In this document: positions 1 through 5,707 of the stretch, in pieces | How positions within the stretch are numbered: the stretch's first letter is position 1 | How the letters are laid out: each line of letters opens with the position of its first letter | DNA from: Thermoplasmata archaeon | GTDB taxonomy: Archaea > Thermoplasmatota > E2 > DHVEG-1 | Length of the DNA: 6,096 nt | Direction: 5' to 3' | Assembly: GCA_003649845.1 (NCBI GenBank) | Contig: QMTB01000097.1 | Coordinates: 1 to 6,096 of the forward strand | Translations under genes and position numbers: made by a program | The notes under the pieces: model-generated | Databases searched by the model: none | Seen by the model: the letters and a program-made list of their open reading frames with translations, nothing else | Told to the model about the DNA's origin: nothing

Positions 1-1
1 G

Positions 2-2338
2 ATTTATCATTATGGTGAACCCGGGAAAATAGATAAAGTTTATTCTATTATTTATGGAAATGATGGAAACATTTATATAGCGGGTTCTGCAGAAATTACA
101 GGAACACAAAAGAAAGACATCATTGTAATTAGCTTAACTTCTGAAGGAGCAGAAAGGTGGGTGTATTCTTACAATGGTCCAGGAAATGAAAATGATGAGG
201 CGTTTTCTATCGTTCATGGTGGAGATGGAAATGTCTACGTTGCAGGTAAAAGTAATGATTCTTCCGATGTTTTCACGGTCATAAGTTTAACCTCTTCTGG
301 AAATTTTCGTTGGATATATAAATACGATGAGGATACATTGCTCAATTCGACAGGGAATGAGGCAAATTCGATCATTTATGGAAATGACGGTAACATTTAT
401 GTTGCAGGGAAAAACAGTTTTCGGCGGACAGGAGCAGATTTCACGGTTGTAAGTTTGACTTCGGGAGGAACGGAAAGATGGCGTTATAGATATAATGGCC
501 CGGATAGTCTTTCTGATGAAGCATTATCCCTTATTTATGGAGAGGATGGCAATATTTATTCAACAGGATATACTCAAAAACCAGGTAACGCAGGAGGAAG
601 AGATATATGTGTTATAAGTTTGACTTCAGAGGGAACAGAAAGATGGATATATACTTACAATGGTATTGGAAATTCAACTGATGAATCTTATTCAATTTAT
701 TATGGAACAGACGGAAATATTTATTTGACCGGTGAAAGTAATAGTAATAATAGGGATATAATAGCAATAAGCCTTGATAATTTAGGTAATGAAAGATGGC
801 TCTATAGGTATAATGGTCCAGGGGATGGGGAGGATAAAGGTCATTCGATCCTTTACGGAACAGATGGAAATATTTATATCGCTGGAGTTAGTGAGGGTAA
901 TGGAACTTATGATGATTTCACCGTGATAAGTTTGAATTCTCAAGGAAATGAGAGATGGGTATATCGTCGCAGCGGCTCTGCATACTACAATTATGACAGG
1001 GCATACGATTTAGTTTATGGGCTTAATGGAAATATCTACGCCGTAGGGAAAATTTCAGAGGCCACAGATGATTTTTTAATCGTTAGTCTCACTACCAATG
1101 GTATAGAGGAGTGGGTACATCTTTATAATAGAATGATGAATGGCAATGACAAAGCTTCTAAAATTACCAGGGGGATGGATGGAAATATTTATGGGATTGG
1201 TTCCACCAGCGGGATTAATGGAGATCTTTTAATACTAAGTGTGGATTCCTATGGGAATGAGAGATGGGTTTATACTTATAATGGTTCTTCAAATTATGTG
1301 GATTTTGGTGTATCTATTGCTTATGGCAACGATGGAAATATTTATGCAACTGGGGTGACAGAGAATCATGAAAGTGGAAAGGACATTCTTGTATTAAGTC
1401 TGGATATCATAGGTCAAGAAAGATGGACATATATTTATGGTGATACCTTAGAAGATGTTGTAACTTCATTTATTTATGGAGATGATGGGAATATTTATGC
1501 TGCAGGGTATAGCGGAGAAGATTTAATTGCAATAAGCATAAATTCCTTCGGTGTAGAAAGGTGGATTTATACATACAATGGAACCGGAGATTATTATGAT
1601 CGGGCATGGGATATCGTTTATGGTGCAGATGGAAACATCTATGTTGCAGGTGAAAGTTATGGATGGGGAAGTTCTTCGGATTTTATTGTTATTAGTCTGG
1701 ATACTTCTGGTCAGGAAAATTGGGTGTATAGATATAATGGCGTAGGAAATGGTACAGATTATGTCAATTCAATTACCTATGGGGATGATGGGAATATTTA
1801 TGTTGCTGGATATAGTTGGGGAGATGGAACGAATGGTGATTTTACAGTTGTGAGCCTCTCTCCTTCAGGTAATGAGCGATGGGTATATCGGTATGATGGT
1901 CCAATTCATGGCGCTGATTATTCAAATTGTATAATTTATGGAACGGATGGAAATATTTACGCAGTTGGTACAAGTCGAGGAACAAATAATTCATATGATA
2001 TTTTAGTTATAAGTCTTGATAATCGAGGTAATGAACGTTGGGTATATCGATATGATGGAGAAGAAAATGGCTACGATGAAGGGGGAGCAATATGCTTTGG
2101 TGCAGATGGAAATATTTATATTTCGGGAGAGACCTGGGGTGGAAATGATAAAAATTTTGATCTCATTGTTATAAGCTTAACATCTTCAGGGGATCTTCGT
2201 TGGATATATTTAAAAAATGGTTCTCAAAACGGTAACGACGGTGCCTCTTCTATCTTTTATGGAAATGATGGATATCTTTATGTGGGTGGAAACTTATATA
2301 ATACGGAAACTTTCTACGATTTTACAATTGTGTGTTTA
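2..2338 (+). repeat. Tandem array of 15 propeller-blade repeats, period about 155 bp
   Basis: The array is in frame within the first CDS. Fourteen complete blades plus one cut by the window edge average about 155 bases (range roughly 138-168). The most constant part is the codon series for YGxDGNIY, where differences between copies are mostly at third positions (GGA/GGG/GGT, AAT/AAC, ATT/ATC/ATA). The most variable part, in both length and sequence, is the loop between the AG of DGNIYxAG and the DF of the next strand. The final blade departs from the consensus: it reads DGYLYVGG and lacks the GNERWVY ending. Confidence 0.92.
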
Positions 2339-2620
2339 AATCCGGAAATTTATATTAAAGAAAAGGTGTCTTCTCCACTTTATCCCTTTTCACTTCCAAC
2401 AATTCAGTCCGATGGCATTTTAAGACTTTCTGTATTTTCTTCTTCAAATAAGATAAGGTTTTCCATATTTAATGTCCTTGGACAGAGAATTTTGTCAAAG
2501 GATTTTAAAATCAAAGAGAATAAGATGGAATACAAAATTTTAGTTCCAAGTGGTATTTATTTTGTGGAAATAGAACTTGATAACAAAAAATATAGGAGAA
2601 AAATATGCGTTTTAAAATAG
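2..2620 (+). CDS. Large SBBP-type beta-propeller repeat protein with T9SS type A sorting domain (5' end outside window)
   Basis: The frame is open from base 2 to a TAG at 2618-2620, giving 872 visible residues. The GTG at 161 is only an internal valine of a WVY motif, because homologous repeat sequence continues upstream in the same frame to the edge; the true start and signal peptide lie outside the window. Residues 1 to about 780 are 15 tandem blades of roughly 52 residues with the core DGNIYxAG, an aspartate-led strand (DFTVISL type) and the closing strand GNERWVY. This matches SBBP beta-propeller repeats. Blade 10 in the window (near 1434-1571) is shortened by about six residues at its start. 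The last roughly 70 residues form a beta-sandwich-like tail with FNVLGQR, SGIYFVEI and terminal YRRKICVLK, as in T9SS type A sorting domains. Known of the family: such tails direct export across the outer membrane. Inferred: a secreted or surface-displayed binding or scaffold protein. No catalytic motif is recognisable. The next gene is a paralogue starting 8 bases downstream. Confidence 0.9.
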   Translation: MYHYGEPGKIDKVYSIIYGNDGNIYIAGSAEITGTQKKDIIVISLTSEGAERWVYSYNGPGNENDEAFSIVHGGDGNVYVAGKSNDSSDVFTVISLTSSGNFRWIYKYDEDTLLNSTGNEANSIIYGNDGNIYVAGKNSFRRTGADFTVVSLTSGGTERWRYRYNGPDSLSDEALSLIYGEDGNIYSTGYTQKPGNAGGRDICVISLTSEGTERWIYTYNGIGNSTDESYSIYYGTDGNIYLTGESNSNNRDIIAISLDNLGNERWLYRYNGPGDGEDKGHSILYGTDGNIYIAGVSEGNGTYDDFTVISLNSQGNERWVYRRSGSAYYNYDRAYDLVYGLNGNIYAVGKISEATDDFLIVSLTTNGIEEWVHLYNRMMNGNDKASKITRGMDGNIYGIGSTSGINGDLLILSVDSYGNERWVYTYNGSSNYVDFGVSIAYGNDGNIYATGVTENHESGKDILVLSLDIIGQERWTYIYGDTLEDVVTSFIYGDDGNIYAAGYSGEDLIAISINSFGVERWIYTYNGTGDYYDRAWDIVYGADGNIYVAGESYGWGSSSDFIVISLDTSGQENWVYRYNGVGNGTDYVNSITYGDDGNIYVAGYSWGDGTNGDFTVVSLSPSGNERWVYRYDGPIHGADYSNCIIYGTDGNIYAVGTSRGTNNSYDILVISLDNRGNERWVYRYDGEENGYDEGGAICFGADGNIYISGETWGGNDKNFDLIVISLTSSGDLRWIYLKNGSQNGNDGASSIFYGNDGYLYVGGNLYNTETFYDFTIVCLNPEIYIKEKVSSPLYPFSLPTIQSDGILRLSVFSSSNKIRFSIFNVLGQRILSKDFKIKENKMEYKILVPSGIYFVEIELDNKKYRRKICVLK
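2408..2617 (+). other. T9SS type A C-terminal sorting domain of the first CDS
   Basis: About 70 residues follow the last blade. A hydrophobic strand (ILRLSVF) comes first, then IRFSIFNVLGQRIL, which matches the family's I-x-I-F-D-x-x-G-R strand with Asn and Gln in place of Asp and Arg. Next come a charged turn, VPSGIYFVEI, and the basic end YRRKICVLK. The order, the spacing and the terminal lysine fit Por-secretion sorting domains. In the known system the tail is recognised by the T9SS translocon and often removed; neither step can be read from this sequence. Confidence 0.85.
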
Positions 2621-2624
2621 GAGG
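2619..2624 (+). promoter_or_regulatory. Shine-Dalgarno AGGAGG overlapping the upstream stop codon
   Basis: AGGAGG begins inside the TAG stop of the first gene and lies 4 bases before the ATG at 2629. It decides the start chosen for the second gene. A weaker AGGAGA at 2594-2599, 5 bases before an in-frame ATG at 2605, would give a protein 8 residues longer (MRFKIGGK added) that overlaps the first gene. Stop and ribosome site share bases, so translation of the two genes is probably coupled. Confidence 0.8.
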
Positions 2625-2628
2625 AAAA

Positions 2629-5481
2629 ATGGAGAATCTCAAAACATTAATTTTTGTTTTTCTAATCTCTTCTTTCTCTGAACTATACACCCAGGGAGTA
2701 AAATGGGTTTATAGGTATGATGGTAAAAGGAGTGGTCCTGATTTTGGGTATTCCTTAGTTTATGGAGAGGATGGAAATATATATGCTGTTGGCAGATCAT
2801 CTGCAGGTCTTTCTCCAGATTTTACAATTTTGAGCCTCACGCCTTCTGGGAATGAAAGATGGGTATATACTTATAATAGAGCGGGAAACTCAACCGATTG
2901 TGCTAATTCTTTGATTTATGGAGAGGATGGGAATATATATGCTGTGGGTTATACTAAGGAAAATACGACAGATATAACCATAGTGAGTCTAACCTCTTCC
3001 GGTAATGAACGATGGATTTATCATTACAATGGTCCTGCAGATTCATTGGATTATGCATATTCAATAATCTATGGGGCTGATGGAAATTTGTATATTGTGG
3101 GGGAAAGCTATGGAATCGGTTCAAAAAAAGATCTTGTTGTAATAAGTTTGACATCCCAAGGAAAGGAAAGATGGGTATATCGTTTTAACGGACAGGGAAA
3201 CTCTGATGATGGTGGATATTCTATAACTTATGGTGCAGATGGAAATGTTTATATTGCTGGATACATGAGCGCATATACGGATATAGATTTTCTCGTTCTT
3301 AGCCTTGACAATCAGGGGAATCAAAGGTGGTTTTATCTTTATGATTGCGATGGAAAAAATGATTATGCACTCTCTATCGTGTATGGTGCAGATGGATATC
3401 TTTACACTGCAGGATATAGCAGGGATAACTCAGATGATGTGGTATTAATTAAACTTTCAAACTCAGGGACGGAAGAATGGGTATATAGATACGATGGCCC
3501 TGCTCATGGAGATGACCGGGCAACAGATCTGGTTTATGGAATGGATGGACACATTTATTTATCCGGGGAGACCTGGGGGGGAAATGACCAAAAAGTTGAT
3601 TTGCTTGCTCTGAGTGTAGACAATAATGGAGTAGAACGTTGGGTATATTCTTACGATGCTCTCTGCAGGGACGATGATTATGCGTATTCAATTGCTTATG
3701 GAGAGGATTCCAATATTTATATTGCGGGTTACAGTAATGGAAATGGAACAGAGGAAGATTTAATAGCTTTGAGTCTTGATAATCAAGGCAACGAGCTTTG
3801 GATCTATCGATATAATGGTTCAGCAAGTGAATCTGATTCTGGATATATGGTAGCTTATGGATTAGATGGTAATATTTACATGGTGGGATGTGCAAAAGAA
3901 AATACTTCATCAAATGATTTTCTAATAATCAGCCTGGACAATCAAGGAATAGAGAGGTGGATTTATAATTATGATGGATGGATAAGTGGGAGAGATGCGG
4001 CTTACTCTATAACTTATGGTCTCGACGGTCATATTTATACATGTGGTGGGAGCGAAATATTCTCTTTATCTAAATTTATAGTTATTTCTACTGATACGAA
4101 TGGAACAGAAAGATGGGTATACCAATATAATGGAACAGGAGAGGGAAATGAATGCGCTAATTCTATAGTCTATGGACTTGATGATAACCTTTATATTGCT
4201 GGACAATGTCATGATACTGCTACTGGAGGAGATTTTTCTATTGTAAGTCTTACAAATTTCGGAAATGAAAGATGGGTATATCGGTATGATGGCAAAAAGC
4301 AGGCAGATTGGGCAGCCGAATTAGTCTATGGTGAGGATGGGAATATTTATGCAGTAGGCACCAGCTGGGGAGGCGATCCAAATTCTTATGATTTTCTCAC
4401 AGTAAGTATTACTTCTAATGGCTCTGAAAGATGGGTCTATAGGTATAACGGTCCCGAAAGCTTAAGTGTTGATCATGGCATCTCTATTGTTTATGGTTTA
4501 GATGGCAATATCTACGCTGCAGGATACGGAAGAAATGGGAAAGATCTCGTAGTTGTAAGTCTTACATCTTCTGGAGCTTTACGGTGGATTTATCATTATA
4601 ATGGACCTGGGGATGGAGGAGCTGCAGCATTTTCCATTACATATGGTGCCGATGATAATATTTACATTGCGGGGTATGAATATGATACATCCTTAGATTT
4701 TCTTGTAATAAGTCTTGATACTTCTGGACAAATGCGATGGAAATACTCATATAATGGACCCGGGAATGGTTCAGATTGTGCTGAGCATCTTATTTATGGA
4801 GAAGATGGAAATATATATGTCGTAGGCCATACTCGGGGTAGTGGAACTAATTTAGATTTCACAATTGTAAGCCTTACACCCAATGGTGAAGAACGTTGGA
4901 TTTATCGATATAATACTCCAGGAAATGCCTCTGATTATGGAAAATACATTGTATGGGGTGACGAAAATATTTACGGGGTCGGTGGAAGCTATGGAAATAA
5001 TAGTGATATTATAATAACTTCACTTGACACCTCAGGCAATGAAAATTGGGTTTATCTTTACAATGGTAATGCGGATAGTATTGATTTTGGATATCAAATT
5101 GCCTACACCCAAGATAATTACCTTTATATCGCAGGCACAAGTACAGAAGAGATTATAAAAGAGCGGGATTTTGTAGTCTTAAAATTTGATCCTTATACGT
5201 GGATTTCAGAGAAAAATAATATGAGAGAAGAAATTAAGTTAAAAATCCCTTTAATTCATAAAGACAAAAATATTACCTTTTATTTATCCCTTCCTTACAG
5301 GGGAGAAATTCAAATCAATATTTTTGATTTAGTCGGAAGAAAGGTATATGATAGGAATATTCTCGGTGATGGTAAGAGGAGAGCATATAATTTCCCCCAT
5401 TCTCTATCTGCTGGAATTTACTTTTTAAAAATAAAAATAGACAAAAAAGAGGTTCGAAGAAAAATAATATTATTAAAATAA
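2629..5481 (+). CDS. Secreted 16-blade SBBP-type beta-propeller protein with T9SS type A sorting domain
   Basis: This is a complete gene of 950 residues ending in TAA; the start at 2629 is chosen for its AGGAGG. Residues 1-21 look like a signal peptide: lysine at 5, hydrophobic core TLIFVFLISSF (6-16), and a likely cut after LYT so that the mature protein begins with glutamine. A GVKWVY strand follows, matching the end of a blade, then 16 tandem blades (residues about 29-853) with the DGNIYxAG core and GNERWVY ends. Blade 15 has lost a residue in its core (GDENIY). The last blade ends in TWISEK instead of the usual closing strand. Residues about 880-950 form a T9SS type A tail with INIFDLVGRKVY, SAGIYFLKI and RRKIILLK. 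The protein is a paralogue of the upstream gene, 8 bases away and probably in the same operon. Inferred role: an outer-surface or released beta-propeller for binding or adhesion. Its ligand is unknown and no enzyme motif is seen. Confidence 0.92.
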   Translation: MENLKTLIFVFLISSFSELYTQGVKWVYRYDGKRSGPDFGYSLVYGEDGNIYAVGRSSAGLSPDFTILSLTPSGNERWVYTYNRAGNSTDCANSLIYGEDGNIYAVGYTKENTTDITIVSLTSSGNERWIYHYNGPADSLDYAYSIIYGADGNLYIVGESYGIGSKKDLVVISLTSQGKERWVYRFNGQGNSDDGGYSITYGADGNVYIAGYMSAYTDIDFLVLSLDNQGNQRWFYLYDCDGKNDYALSIVYGADGYLYTAGYSRDNSDDVVLIKLSNSGTEEWVYRYDGPAHGDDRATDLVYGMDGHIYLSGETWGGNDQKVDLLALSVDNNGVERWVYSYDALCRDDDYAYSIAYGEDSNIYIAGYSNGNGTEEDLIALSLDNQGNELWIYRYNGSASESDSGYMVAYGLDGNIYMVGCAKENTSSNDFLIISLDNQGIERWIYNYDGWISGRDAAYSITYGLDGHIYTCGGSEIFSLSKFIVISTDTNGTERWVYQYNGTGEGNECANSIVYGLDDNLYIAGQCHDTATGGDFSIVSLTNFGNERWVYRYDGKKQADWAAELVYGEDGNIYAVGTSWGGDPNSYDFLTVSITSNGSERWVYRYNGPESLSVDHGISIVYGLDGNIYAAGYGRNGKDLVVVSLTSSGALRWIYHYNGPGDGGAAAFSITYGADDNIYIAGYEYDTSLDFLVISLDTSGQMRWKYSYNGPGNGSDCAEHLIYGEDGNIYVVGHTRGSGTNLDFTIVSLTPNGEERWIYRYNTPGNASDYGKYIVWGDENIYGVGGSYGNNSDIIITSLDTSGNENWVYLYNGNADSIDFGYQIAYTQDNYLYIAGTSTEEIIKERDFVVLKFDPYTWISEKNNMREEIKLKIPLIHKDKNITFYLSLPYRGEIQINIFDLVGRKVYDRNILGDGKRRAYNFPHSLSAGIYFLKIKIDKKEVRRKIILLK
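2713..5187 (+). repeat. Tandem array of 16 propeller-blade repeats, period about 155 bp
   Basis: The array is in frame and runs from just after GVKWVY to the start of the DPYTWISEK ending. It covers 2475 bases over 16 units, about 155 each. Blades 1 and 2 share a 32-base core (2761-2792 and 2917-2948, offset 156) with only two differences, both synonymous, which points to recent duplication or conversion under selection for the protein. Divergent cores are DGYLY in blade 5, DSNIY in blade 7, DDNLY in blade 10, DDNIY in blade 13, the shortened DENIY in blade 15 and DNYLY in blade 16. Confidence 0.92.
5266..5478 (+). other. T9SS type A C-terminal sorting domain of the second CDS
   Basis: About 71 residues. 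ITFYLSLP forms a first strand, then IQINIFDLVGRKVY gives the hallmark I-F-D-x-x-G-R strand. A basic turn (GKRRA), SAGIYFLKIKI and the end RRKIILLK follow. It aligns well with the tail of the upstream protein in order and spacing and keeps the canonical Asp and Arg that the upstream copy lacks. Confidence 0.88.
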
Positions 5482-5509
5482 GCAAATTCTTCAGTGGATG
5501 TCCCATCGA

Positions 5510-5556
5510 CGGTTGAAATTCAGGTGGCAGACCTGGACGCCATCGACCTTCAACCG
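5510..5556. repeat. Inverted repeat with a nested GGCAG-loop hairpin
   Basis: CGGTTGAA at 5510-5517 pairs perfectly with TTCAACCG at 5549-5556. Inside it, CAGGT (5521-5525) pairs with ACCTG (5531-5535) around the loop GGCAG. No T-run follows on either strand, so a simple intrinsic terminator is unlikely. It may be part of a structured RNA or of a dispersed repeat. Confidence 0.5.
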
Positions 5557-5562
5557 CGAGCG

Positions 5563-5582
5563 CGAGATGGCAGACGATCTCG
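5563..5582. repeat. Second GGCAG-loop hairpin
   Basis: CGAGAT (5563-5568) pairs perfectly with ATCTCG (5577-5582) around the loop GGCAGACG. Its loop begins with the same GGCAG that forms the loop of the hairpin at 5521-5535, although the stems differ in sequence. Confidence 0.45.
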
Positions 5583-5624
5583 GTCAGATTTCAAAACTAT
5601 CCCTCCTCTAAAAACTCCTTATGA

Positions 5625-5651
5625 CACCTCGGGGGTGTAGAACCCGAGGTG
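5625..5651. terminator. GC-rich 9-bp hairpin between convergent genes, possible terminator
   Basis: CACCTCGGG (5625-5633) pairs perfectly with CCCGAGGTG (5643-5651) across a 9-base loop. It lies 143 bases after the + strand gene and 56 bases after the minus-strand gene, a place where a shared terminator would be expected. The weakness is that no T-run follows directly on the + strand. On the minus strand a run of five T appears only about 10 bases after the stem. Alternative pairings (ACACC with GGTGT, GGGGGT with ACCCCC) compete with this stem. Confidence 0.35.
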
Positions 5652-5676
5652 CAACCCCCATTCCACAATTTTATGA

Positions 5677-5692
5677 TTTTAAAATTTTAAAA
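5677..5692. repeat. Perfect 16-bp A/T palindrome
   Basis: Alternating blocks of four T and four A form a perfect palindrome, about 15 bases downstream of the minus-strand gene's stop. CCCATT at 5657-5662 and AATGGG at 5700-5705 flank it as a 6-bp inverted repeat. It could help minus-strand termination or simply be low-complexity spacer. Confidence 0.4.
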
Positions 5693-5707
5693 ACTTCGAA
5701 ATGGGAG

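Larger units (their letters stand above)
5482..5707. other. Convergent intergenic spacer, GC-rich on the left, with several inverted repeats
   Basis: The spacer separates the TAA of the second propeller gene from the stop of the minus-strand methyltransferase gene. Its left half (to about 5585) is markedly GC-rich (38 of 60 bases in 5521-5580) and carries short direct repeats: CCATCGAC at 5503 and 5540, and TGGCAGAC at 5525 and 5568. Perfect inverted repeats lie at 5510-5556, 5521-5535, 5563-5582 and 5625-5651. The right part (5665-5700) is very AT-rich. I find no convincing gene. One + frame stays open for 52 codons after the propeller stop but has no start signal. Confidence 0.6.

Noticed and set aside
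161..163. GTG as the start of the first gene
   Set aside because: It is the valine of an ERWVY motif, and homologous blade sequence continues upstream in frame to the window edge.
2954..3324. Two shorter minus-strand open frames (2954-3154 and 3121-3324)
   Set aside because: They overlap each other and the repeat array, share no recognised motif and reflect the antisense of the blade repeats.
3449..3913. 154-codon open frame on the minus strand inside the second propeller gene
   Set aside because: It lies wholly within a clear repeat-coding gene, its translation is rich in His, Tyr and Pro as expected from the antisense of the repeat, and it has no ribosome site or family resemblance.
2..5187. 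CRISPR-like periodic repeats
   Set aside because: The period is about 155 bases, the repeats are imperfect, are translated in frame and vary mostly at third codon positions, so this is a protein repeat.
5463..5474. 12-bp A/T palindrome at the end of the second propeller gene
   Set aside because: It encodes part of the conserved KIILLK tail, and with AT-rich Ile and Leu codons such a palindrome arises easily by chance.
5315..5506. Minus-strand open frame crossing the end of the second propeller gene
   Set aside because: It is mostly antisense to the sorting domain, its hydrophobic look comes from the A-rich sense strand, and no ribosome site precedes a start codon.
5553..5607. Minus-strand AGGAGG (5602-5607) followed by a TTG start giving about 14 codons
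   Set aside because: The ribosome-like site is good, but the reading frame ends almost at once and the product resembles nothing. Probably chance.
5498..5611. 37-codon + strand frame beginning ATG at 5498
   Set aside because: It has no Shine-Dalgarno sequence upstream, it lies across the inverted repeats, and other frames in this GC-rich stretch are equally open.
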